64,000 nucleotides of DNA. It comes from Hyphomicrobiales bacterium (GTDB lineage Bacteria; Pseudomonadota; Alphaproteobacteria; Rhizobiales; Rhizobiaceae). How positions within the stretch are numbered: the stretch's first letter is position 1; every line of letters starts with the position of its first letter. The DNA lies in contig UBWZ01000015.1 in the NCBI GenBank assembly GCA_900469345.1, forward strand, positions 1 through 64,000, given 5' to 3'. Shown one piece after another: positions 57,893 to 64,000 of the stretch. A model generated the notes under the pieces. It did not search any database. It was not told the origin of the DNA and saw only the letters and a program-made list of their open reading frames with translations. The translations under genes were made by a program, and so were the position numbers.

Positions 57893-58822
57893 ATGCCGAT
57901 CAAGATTCCCGATACACTGCCTGCCTTCAACACCCTCGTCAGCGAGGGCGTGCGCGTGCTGACCGAGACCGCGGCCGTGCGGCAGGACATACGCCCGCTG
58001 CAGATCGGGCTCCTCAATCTCATGCCCAACAAGATCAAGACCGAAGTGCAGATGGCCCGGCTGGTCGGGGCGACGCCGCTGCAAGTGGAGCTCTCTCTGG
58101 TGCGGATCGGCGGCCACAAGGCCAAGAACACGTCGGAAGACCACCTTCTCTCCTTCTACGAGACCTGGGAGGAGGTGAAGCACCGCAAGTTCGACGGCTT
58201 CATCATCACCGGCGCGCCGATCGAGACGCTTGCCTTCGAGGACGTCAGCTACTGGAACGAGATGCAGCAGATCTTCGACTGGACGCAGACCAACGTCCAT
58301 TCGACGATGAACGTCTGCTGGGGCGCGATGGCGGCGATCTACCACTTTCACGGGGTGCCGAAGTACGAGCTCAAGGAAAAGGCGTTCGGGGTCTACCGGC
58401 ATCGCAATCTGGCGCCGGCTTCGGTCTATCTCAACGGCTTTTCCGATGATTTCCAGGTGCCGGTGTCGCGCTGGACGGAGGTGCGTCGCGCCGACGTGGA
58501 GCAGCGCGGCGATCTGGAGATCCTGATGGAATCGGACGAGATGGGCATCTGCCTCGTGCATGAGCGGAAGGGCCGGCGGCTCTACATGTTCAATCACGTC
58601 GAATACGATTCCACGTCGCTGGCCGACGAGTATTTCCGCGACGTGAATGCCGGCGTGCCGATCAAGATGCCGCACGACTATTTCCCGCACAATGACGACA
58701 CGCTGACCCCGCTCAACCGCTGGCGCGGCCATGCGCACCTGTTGTTCGGCAACTGGATCAACGAGATGTACCAGACGACGCCCTACGATCTCGAGCGCAT
58801 CGGCACCGAGGACGCTGCCTGA
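57893..58822 (+). CDS. metA: Homoserine O-acetyltransferase (MetA family)
   Basis: First enzyme of methionine synthesis from homoserine, 309 residues, MetA/HTS fold. The ATG at 57893 gives [12 protein letters not shown], the usual start. Catalytic residues are Cys142 (NVCWG), His235 and Glu237 (FNHVEYD). Position 111 is Glu (TGAPIET), where the classical succinyl-transferase of E. coli has Gly; Glu at this place is associated with acetyl-CoA use, so I call it homoserine O-acetyltransferase in spite of the historical name. Controlled by the SAM-II riboswitch. The gene is monocistronic, with an inverted repeat CCGGCAGG/CCTGCCGG right after the stop. Confidence 0.95.
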   Translation: MPIKIPDTLPAFNTLVSEGVRVLTETAAVRQDIRPLQIGLLNLMPNKIKTEVQMARLVGATPLQVELSLVRIGGHKAKNTSEDHLLSFYETWEEVKHRKFDGFIITGAPIETLAFEDVSYWNEMQQIFDWTQTNVHSTMNVCWGAMAAIYHFHGVPKYELKEKAFGVYRHRNLAPASVYLNGFSDDFQVPVSRWTEVRRADVEQRGDLEILMESDEMGICLVHERKGRRLYMFNHVEYDSTSLADEYFRDVNAGVPIKMPHDYFPHNDDTLTPLNRWRGHAHLLFGNWINEMYQTTPYDLERIGTEDAA

Positions 58823-58904
58823 CCGGCAGGAAAATGTCCGCCGCCCACGTTGCAGCCTGCCGGCAAATCGCGCAGTGTCCCGGCGTCATCAAGCGGAGGT
58901 TTTC

Positions 58905-59924
58905 ATGGCGGATCAGGGTTACGAGGTTTTCGGCCGGACAGGCGACGGTGAACCGGTCTATCGCGTCACCATTGCCGGCGGCGGGCTGAAGGCCAAGGTC
59001 ATCAGCTGGGGCGCGGTGATCCAAGACCTGCGCCTCGCTGGACACGAGCCGCCGCTCGTCCTCGGTTTCGAGACGTTCGAACCCTATCTGGAGCATTCCC
59101 CCTTCTTCGGCGCGACACCGGGGCGTTGCGCCAACCGCATCGGCGATGGCCGCTTCACACTCGACGGAAAGCAGTACCAGCTGGAGCTCAACGAAAAAGG
59201 CGTCACGCATCTGCATGGCGGCCTGACCGGAACCGCCCGCAGCCTCTGGACGATCGTCGACCATGCGGCCGACAAGGTCGTGCTGCAGATCACCGATCCG
59301 GACGGCCGCGCCGGCTATCCCGGCAATTGCACGATCACCGCCACCTACCAGCTTCTGGAGGGCGGCGTGCTGTCGGTGCTCTACGAGACGACCACGGACG
59401 CCCCGACGCTCTGCAACGTCTGCCAGCACACCTATTTCAATCTCGACGGGCGCGATGATGCGCTTGGCCACGACATCATGATCGCCGCCGACCATCTCGT
59501 GACGGTGGACGACCGGCAGGTGCCGACCGGCGAGCTGATGGCACTTGCCGGAACGTCCTTCGATCTTCGGGAAATGGGTCCGATGGATCGTCGCCATGAC
59601 GGCGAACGGGTTCTGTTCGACCACAATTTCTGCCTTTCCGACGCGCGGGTCGCCAAGCGCTCCGTGGCTTTGGCGCGCAGCATCAATTCGGGCGTCTCGC
59701 TCGAGGTGCGCACGACCGAACCCGGCCTGCAGCTCTATGCCGGCTTCAAGATCGACGTACCGGTCGCCGGCCTCGAGGGGCGCCACTATCCCCCGTTTGC
59801 GGGCTTCTGCCTGGAGACGCAGGTCTGGCCGGATGCGATCAACCATGCGTCCTTCCCGAGCGCGGTGCTTCGCCCCGGCGAGGTGCAGCGCCAGGAAACG
59901 GACTACGTGTTTTCAAAGGCCTGA
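58905..59924 (+). CDS. Aldose 1-epimerase
   Basis: Galactose mutarotase family, 339 residues. The ATG at 58905 with a CGGAGG ribosome site five bases away is a clear start. Conserved residues: Asn and Arg in GATPGRCANRIGDGRF, His in CQHTYFNLDG (about 180), and the catalytic Glu in GFCLETQVWPDAINH (about 310). Interconverts alpha and beta anomers of aldohexoses in the cytoplasm. No sugar genes are adjacent. A 13-bp direct repeat (GGTGCGGTGAGGG at 59938-59950 and 59955-59967) lies just downstream. Confidence 0.93.
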   Translation: MADQGYEVFGRTGDGEPVYRVTIAGGGLKAKVISWGAVIQDLRLAGHEPPLVLGFETFEPYLEHSPFFGATPGRCANRIGDGRFTLDGKQYQLELNEKGVTHLHGGLTGTARSLWTIVDHAADKVVLQITDPDGRAGYPGNCTITATYQLLEGGVLSVLYETTTDAPTLCNVCQHTYFNLDGRDDALGHDIMIAADHLVTVDDRQVPTGELMALAGTSFDLREMGPMDRRHDGERVLFDHNFCLSDARVAKRSVALARSINSGVSLEVRTTEPGLQLYAGFKIDVPVAGLEGRHYPPFAGFCLETQVWPDAINHASFPSAVLRPGEVQRQETDYVFSKA

Positions 59925-59937
59925 GGAAAGCGGTTTG

Positions 59938-59967
59938 GTGCGGTGAGGGGGTCGGTGCGGTGAGGGC
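59938..59967 (+). repeat. Direct repeat GGTGCGGTGAGGG
   Basis: Two exact 13-bp copies at 59938-59950 and 59955-59967, 17 bp apart, in the 140-bp gap between the epimerase stop and the tRNA terminator. No further structure is visible. Confidence 0.75.
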
Positions 59968-60023
59968 GGCCTGCGCCTCTCCACCGGCTGCGCCCTGCGC
60001 AATTGCCGAAGCCCAGAAACGCA

Positions 60024-60047
60024 AAAGCCCCGGCGAACCGAGGCTTT
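60024..60047 (-). terminator. tRNA-Gly terminator
   Basis: On the minus strand AAAGCCTCGG (60047-60038), loop TTCG, CCGGGGCTTT (60033-60024) with one wobble pair, then TTGCG. It is 17 bp downstream of the tRNA 3' end. Confidence 0.8.
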
Positions 60048-60064
60048 GAAGTCTTTGAAGGATT

Positions 60065-60139
60065 TGGAGCGGGTGAAGCGATTCGAACGCTCGACCCCAA
60101 CCTTGGCAAGGTTGTGCTCTACCCCTGAGCTACACCCGC
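60065..60139 (-). tRNA. tRNA-Gly (anticodon GCC)
   Basis: Minus-strand cloverleaf of 75 nt. Acceptor stem GCGGGTG/CACCCGC, D arm GCTC-AGGGGTA-GAGC, anticodon stem CAACC/GGTTG with loop TTGCCAA (anticodon GCC), T arm GAGCG-TTCGAAT-CGCTT, discriminator T, and an encoded CCA (60065-60067). All pairs match. Followed by a terminator. Confidence 0.97.
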
Positions 60140-60504
60140 TCATCAATCCGCCGGTCCGGGGTAGTTCGCTGGACCGTGGCGCCGTTGGCTCGTTGCCGCC
60201 GACGGGCGCTATATGGCCCAGAGTTTTTTCAAATGCAACAGGGAAATGACGGAGCTGGCCAAGAAAATTTTGCGCGCCCTTGCGAATGCCGCGGAGAGGC
60301 CGGGAAACCGGGGCTTTTGCCAAAGGGCCGGTTGCCCGAGGCCGGTGCCGGCACGCAGAACCGCTCAGTCCCGTTGCCCGGAGCCCCGCCACGGCTGCGG
60401 CGCCGGGCCTGAATTTGTCGTGCCGCTGCCTTGGCCGCTCCCGGCAATCTTACTAAGGTGCCGCTTCCATAATTGCCCCGCACGCACCCGGAACCCTTGC
60501 CGAC
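60140..60504. other. Intergenic region before the editing deacylase
   Basis: 365 bp from the tRNA start to the ProXp-type gene. Long open frames cross it but contain the tRNA or run on in the wrong frame; none looks real. It should hold the minus-strand promoter of the tRNA and the plus-strand promoter of the downstream operon. I see no clear -35/-10 pair and no riboswitch. Confidence 0.5.
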
Positions 60505-61011
60505 ATGACCTCTGCGCCCAGAACCCCGGACGACCTGTTTGCCTTTCTCGACAGTCTCGACATCCGCCATACGACCAAGACCCACCCGCCCGTGTTTACC
60601 GTGTCCGAATCGGAAAGCCTCCGCGACGAGATCCCGGGCGGCCACACCAAGAACCTGTTCGTGAAGGACAAGAAGGACCAGTATTTCGTGCTGACCGTGG
60701 AGGAGCGGGCGAGCGTTGATCTGAAGACGGTGCACAAGGTGATCGGCGCCTCCAGCCGGGTTTCCTTCGGCCGGCCCGAGATGATGCTGGAGTATCTCGG
60801 CGTCATTCCCGGTTCCGTTACTGTGTTCGGGGCGCTCAACGACACGAACGGCCACGTGACCTTCGTGCTCGACGAGGACCTGTTGCAGCACGACGTCATC
60901 AACGGCCATCCGCTTTCCAACGATCAGACCACCTCGATCAGCCGCGACGACCTGCTGCGCTTCCTGGAGGCGACCGGCCACAGGCCGCTTGTCTTGAAAG
61001 TAACGGACTGA
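60505..61011 (+). CDS. YbaK/ProXp-type aminoacyl-tRNA deacylase
   Basis: 168-residue free-standing editing domain related to the insertion domain of prolyl-tRNA synthetase. The block GGHTKNLFVKDKKDQYFVLTVEE, in its first half GGHTKNLFVKDKK, is typical of the PrdX/ProXp-ala group; the Lys of TKNLF is the conserved substrate-positioning residue. Such enzymes remove alanine wrongly joined to tRNA-Pro. Cytoplasmic. It is 56 bp ahead of the thioredoxin-TPR gene and may lead that operon. Specificity (Ala against Cys or others) is inferred from the motif. Confidence 0.88.
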   Translation: MTSAPRTPDDLFAFLDSLDIRHTTKTHPPVFTVSESESLRDEIPGGHTKNLFVKDKKDQYFVLTVEERASVDLKTVHKVIGASSRVSFGRPEMMLEYLGVIPGSVTVFGALNDTNGHVTFVLDEDLLQHDVINGHPLSNDQTTSISRDDLLRFLEATGHRPLVLKVTD

Positions 61012-61067
61012 CATACGATGTTGTGAGCCAGAAACAGCCTGCAACCAGCGATCCCGGGAGAACATTC

Positions 61068-62054
61068 ATGAGCGGCAGCGACAACCCCTATGGCGGTTCC
61101 TATGGTGGCCAGATGACCGGCTCTGCCAGTTTCGGAGCAGCGCCGGCCGCGCCCCGTCCCGCTGCCGCGCCTGCCGGCAACCATGTCTCCGACACCAGCA
61201 CGGCGACGTTTGCCAAGGACGTGTTGGAGGAATCGCGGCGCCAGCCGGTTCTCGTCGATTTCTGGGCACCGTGGTGCGGCCCCTGCAAGCAGCTGACGCC
61301 GGTGCTCGAAAAAGTCGTCAACGAGAGCGGCGGTCGCGTCAAGCTCGTCAAGATGAACATCGACGACCATCCCACCATTCCCGGCCAGCTGGGCATCCAG
61401 TCCATCCCGGCGGTGATCGCCTTCCTCGACGGCCGTCCGATGGATGGCTTCATGGGTGCCATTCCCGAAAGCCAGGTCCGCCAGTTCATCGACAAGGTGG
61501 CCGGCCCTGAAGGTGCGGATGCGGCGGCCGAGATCGAATCGGTGCTCGCCGAGGCGGACACGCTACTTTCCGGCGGCGACGTCCAGGGCGCGGCCCAGCT
61601 GTTTGGCGCGGTGCTGCAGGCCGATCCCGAAAACACCAAGGCTGCGGCCGGCATGATGCAGTGCCTGATTGCGCTCGGCGAGGAAGGCCGCGCCGGGCAG
61701 ATGCTGGCGTCGCTTCCCGAGGAACTTGCCAAGGATCCGGCGATCCAGGCTGTGGCGCTGAAGCTCGAACAGATCGCGGAGGCCCGCAAGCTCGGCGATC
61801 CCGTGGCGCTCGAGCACGCGCTTGCCCAGAACCCGGACGACCACGAAGCCAGGCTGAAGCTTGCCAAGATCCTCAACGTGCAGGGTCAGCGCGGCGAGGC
61901 CGCCGATCACCTTCTGACGATCATGCGCAAGGATCGCACCTTCGACGACGACGGCGCCCGCCGCCAGCTGCTCGAATTCTTCGAGGTCTGGGGACCGAAG
62001 GATCCGGCGACGATCTCGGCGCGCCGCCGCCTGTCCTCCATCCTGTTTTCGTGA
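61068..62054 (+). CDS. Thioredoxin-TPR co-chaperone, CnoX-like
   Basis: 328-residue protein: flexible Gly/Ala/Pro-rich N-terminus (1-40), thioredoxin domain (about 40-150) with the active site WCGPC (Cys70, Cys73), and a C-terminal helical TPR-like region (about 165-328). This is the CnoX/YbbN layout, a redox-linked holdase that works with the chaperonin. In contrast to E. coli CnoX, which has lost one Cys (SXXC), both Cys are present here, so it should be an active oxidoreductase. The ATG at 61068 follows GGGAG; an earlier in-frame start has no ribosome site. Confidence 0.9.
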   Translation: MSGSDNPYGGSYGGQMTGSASFGAAPAAPRPAAAPAGNHVSDTSTATFAKDVLEESRRQPVLVDFWAPWCGPCKQLTPVLEKVVNESGGRVKLVKMNIDDHPTIPGQLGIQSIPAVIAFLDGRPMDGFMGAIPESQVRQFIDKVAGPEGADAAAEIESVLAEADTLLSGGDVQGAAQLFGAVLQADPENTKAAAGMMQCLIALGEEGRAGQMLASLPEELAKDPAIQAVALKLEQIAEARKLGDPVALEHALAQNPDDHEARLKLAKILNVQGQRGEAADHLLTIMRKDRTFDDDGARRQLLEFFEVWGPKDPATISARRRLSSILFS

Positions 62055-62159
62055 TCCGGGTTTATCGCCCGGATAACCTTGCGTTCTTCGCCCGTCGCCC
62101 CACATACTCCGAGAGGCAGAAAAGCCGAACTGGAATGGGGTCTGGGAGGTGTCGGACCG

Positions 62160-62837
62160 ATGCATGTGGGAAACGCCCGGTATCTGAAAAGGGAAGATCT
62201 CCCGGAAAATGCGCCCGTTTTTCCGCTGACGGGAGCGTTGCTGCTTCCGGGCGGACAGCTGCCGCTCAATATCTTCGAGCCCCGTTATCTTGCGATGTTC
62301 GACGCGGCGCTGGCGGGTAACCGGATGCTCGGCGTGGTGCAGCCATCACTGACCGAAAACCCGGATCAGCAGGACGCCTCGCGGCCGGCGCTCGCACCGG
62401 TCGGCTGCATAGGCCGCATCACGTCCTTTGCCGAAACCGGTGACGGCCGCTACATCGCTTCCATCAGCGGCGTGTGCCGGATCCGTCTCATGGAAGAGCT
62501 GGGCGCCGGGCACCCCTACCGCACGTTCAAGATCGCGCCTTTCCTGTCGGATCTGTCCGAAGAAGACGACGAGGGATCGGTCAATCGCCAGGAGCTGCTG
62601 CGCGTGTTCCGCGCCTATCTCGATGCGAACAAGCTGGAGGCCGACTGGGAAAGCGTCGAGCGGGCAGGCAACCGCACACTCGTCAATTCACTGTCGATGA
62701 TGTCGCCGTTCGGTCCCGCGGAAAAGCAGGCGCTGCTCGAGGCTCCGGACCTGAAAACCCGGGCCGATACGCTGGTGGCTATCACCGAAATCTTCCTGGC
62801 TCGCGGCGCAAACGACGCCGAGACCATCCTGCAATAG
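62160..62837 (+). CDS. Lon N-terminal-domain protein
   Basis: 225-residue protein containing only the Lon substrate-binding (LAN/PUA-like) domain: [32 protein letters not shown] (in parts) at the start and [31 protein letters not shown] at the end. No ATPase or protease part. Such stand-alone domains are thought to bind unfolded proteins, but the function is unproved. GGGAGG lies ten bases before the ATG. It is 105 bp after the thioredoxin-TPR gene and 10 bp before the Trm112-like gene, so an operon is likely. Confidence 0.87.
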   Translation: MHVGNARYLKREDLPENAPVFPLTGALLLPGGQLPLNIFEPRYLAMFDAALAGNRMLGVVQPSLTENPDQQDASRPALAPVGCIGRITSFAETGDGRYIASISGVCRIRLMEELGAGHPYRTFKIAPFLSDLSEEDDEGSVNRQELLRVFRAYLDANKLEADWESVERAGNRTLVNSLSMMSPFGPAEKQALLEAPDLKTRADTLVAITEIFLARGANDAETILQ

Positions 62838-62847
62838 CGGGCCGACC

Positions 62848-63036
62848 ATGGACGAGAGGCTGCACAACGTCGATCCGAAGCTGCTCGATCTTCTCGTCTG
62901 CCCCCTCACCAAGGGGCGGCTGTCGCTCAACCGCGAGCGGAACGAGCTCGTATCCGAAAGCGCGCGGCTTGCCTACCCGATCCGCGACGGCATCCCGATC
63001 ATGCTTGTCTCCGAGGCCCGCAAGATCGAGGACTAG
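62848..63036 (+). CDS. Trm112-family protein
   Basis: 62-residue protein of the Trm112/UPF0434 (YcaR) group: [45 protein letters not shown], of which LLVCPLTKG and [12 protein letters not shown] are the family blocks. Only one Cys remains, so zinc is unlikely. In yeast Trm112 activates methyltransferases; in bacteria its role is unclear. It lies 10 bp after the Lon-N gene and is convergent with the UbiH-type gene. Confidence 0.9.
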   Translation: MDERLHNVDPKLLDLLVCPLTKGRLSLNRERNELVSESARLAYPIRDGIPIMLVSEARKIED

Positions 63037-63039
63037 GAC

Positions 63040-63070
63040 CGGGAGAGGCTGCCGATCCAGATCTCTCCCG
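63040..63070. terminator. Hairpin between convergent genes
   Basis: CGGGAGAG (63040-63047) pairs perfectly with CTCTCCCG (63063-63070), 15-nt loop. There is no T-run on either side, so it is a weak terminator candidate for the Trm112-like and UbiH-type genes. Confidence 0.45.
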
Positions 63071-63078
63071 ACACAGCT

Positions 63079-64000
63079 TCAGATCGACTGTCCGGCGAGA
63101 AGCCTCGGCGCGTCGTCTGCCGCCTTTCCTGCCGCCTGATCGATAAAGAAGCTCTTCAGCTTCGGCATCCGCTCGACGAGGCCAAGGCCGAAATCCCGGG
63201 CGACGCGCAGCGGCGTGATGTCGTTCGAAAACAGCCGGTTGAGCACGTCCGTGGTGACGCCCATGCGGAAGGTGTCGAAGCGCCGCCATGTCTGGTAGCG
63301 TTCCAGCACGTTGAGGGCACCGATATCGAGGCCGAGCCGGTCGGCTTCCACGACGGTTTCTGCCAGCGCTGCGACATCCTTGAAACCGAGGTTGAGACCC
63401 TGGCCCGAAATCGGATGAATGCCGTGCGCGGCGTCGCCCGCCAGGGCAAGGCGCGGCGCGACAAAGGCGCGGGCGAGCGTCAGGCCGAGCTGAAAGGCGC
63501 GCTTAGAGCCGACGACGCGAAGCTCGCCGAGCTTGTTGCCGAAGCGGCGCTGCAGTTCCTCCTCGAATACCAGGTCGTCGGACGCCACCAGCCGGTCGGC
63601 ATCGGCGGTGCGCTCCGTCCAGACGAGCGAGGAGCGGTTGTCGGTGAGCGGCAGGATGGCAAACGGGCCGGAGGGCAGAAAGTGCTCCTCCGCCACGCCC
63701 TCATGGGGGCGCTCATGCGCCACGGTGGTGACGATGCCGGACTGGCCATAATCCCAGGTGACGGTGCGGATGCCGGCGAGATCGCGCAGTTTCGAGCGCA
63801 CGCCGTCACAGGCGACCAGCAACCGCGTCTCGATCGTCGAGCCGTCGGACAGGGTAACGAGCGAACGGGTCGTGCCGGTCTCGAAGGCGGCGGCCGACAG
63901 TCCGTGGCGGATCGTGATGCCAAGGCGATCGGCAGCACCGCGCAGGGCACGCACCATGTCGACGTTCATCACCATATGGGCGAAGGGCTGTCCTTCCTCC
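63079..64000 (-). CDS. UbiH/UbiF-family FAD monooxygenase (partial)
   Basis: C-terminal 307 codons or so of a flavoprotein hydroxylase; the frame continues past the right edge (EGQPFAHMVMNVD precedes the first internal Met), so the FAD Rossmann motif at the N-terminus is not visible. The second FAD-binding motif LALAGDAAHGIHPISGQGLNLGFKDVAAL is complete and marks the UbiH/COQ6 family, which hydroxylates the ubiquinone ring. LVACDGVRSKLRDLAG is the DG motif. UbiH or a related ring hydroxylase (UbiL) cannot be told apart from this part. Confidence 0.9.
   Translation of the reverse strand, partial: EEGQPFAHMVMNVDMVRALRGAADRLGITIRHGLSAAAFETGTTRSLVTLSDGSTIETRLLVACDGVRSKLRDLAGIRTVTWDYGQSGIVTTVAHERPHEGVAEEHFLPSGPFAILPLTDNRSSLVWTERTADADRLVASDDLVFEEELQRRFGNKLGELRVVGSKRAFQLGLTLARAFVAPRLALAGDAAHGIHPISGQGLNLGFKDVAALAETVVEADRLGLDIGALNVLERYQTWRRFDTFRMGVTTDVLNRLFSNDITPLRVARDFGLGLVERMPKLKSFFIDQAAGKAADDAPRLLAGQSI

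Overview
The window looks like a chromosomal segment of a GC-rich alphaproteobacterium of the order Hyphomicrobiales, most likely family Rhizobiaceae (Sinorhizobium/Ensifer, Rhizobium, Shinella or Agrobacterium-like). The evidence is a full-length cyclic beta-1,2-glucan synthase (ndvB/chvB) convergent with its exporter (ndvA/chvA), a SAM-II riboswitch in front of metA, an RpoH2-type sigma factor, a CarD regulator, phaR-phaAB, and three promoters that fit the alphaproteobacterial general-stress sigma factor (EcfG/RpoE2). There are no insertion sequences, phage genes, CRISPR arrays or compositional islands. It is mostly ordinary core chromosome, so the interest lies in regulatory sites, repeats and small genes.

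Layout. 1-5065 (minus): dppABCDF dipeptide importer with a hairpin after dppA. 5551-8472: an AbgB-like amidohydrolase and a class III aminotransferase. 8551-10921: cardiolipin synthase and an endonuclease/exonuclease/phosphatase-fold protein. 11004-13526: threonine/serine dehydratase, a 46-residue membrane peptide and a convergent HipO-like amidohydrolase. 13880-24659: ndvB and ndvA. 24968-29289: an orphan LuxR-type regulator and pyruvate carboxylase. 29299-37876: transporters, ispG, an OmpA-like lipoprotein, a LysE exporter, a polyprenyl diphosphate synthase, mtgA, a 2H-phosphoesterase-like protein and a GST. 38044-41674: rpmF, a small membrane protein, and phaR divergent from phaAB. 41775-46456: a glycine-zipper lipoprotein and a DUF3309 gene under a stress promoter, then a SUV3-like RNA helicase coupled to an S4-domain protein. 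46642-49095: 7Fe ferredoxin, carD and rpoH2. 49240-57641 (minus): M48 lipoprotein protease, thiBPQ under a TPP riboswitch, a single-domain response regulator under a stress promoter, an ABC-F ATPase and thiamine diphosphokinase. 57767-64000: SAM-II/metA, aldose 1-epimerase, tRNA-Gly(GCC), an editing deacylase, a thioredoxin-TPR protein, a Lon-N protein, a Trm112-like protein and the edge of a UbiH-type monooxygenase.

How parts work together. ndvB makes and ndvA exports periplasmic cyclic glucans. phaA and phaB make 3-hydroxybutyryl-CoA for polyhydroxybutyrate, with PhaR as regulator, and pyruvate carboxylase feeds the same acetyl-CoA/oxaloacetate node. Thiamine uptake (thiBPQ) and pyrophosphorylation (thiamine diphosphokinase) sit within 6 kb of each other. 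rpoH2, the response regulator and the DUF3309 gene each carry a GGAAC-N16/17-CGTT promoter, which ties three loci to one stress regulon. No single large undescribed system was found. The best leads are these stress promoters, the 46-residue membrane peptide, a 16-bp tandem array holding the stop codons of two convergent genes, a pair of long CTAG-containing palindromes upstream of the helicase, and the helicase/S4 couple itself.
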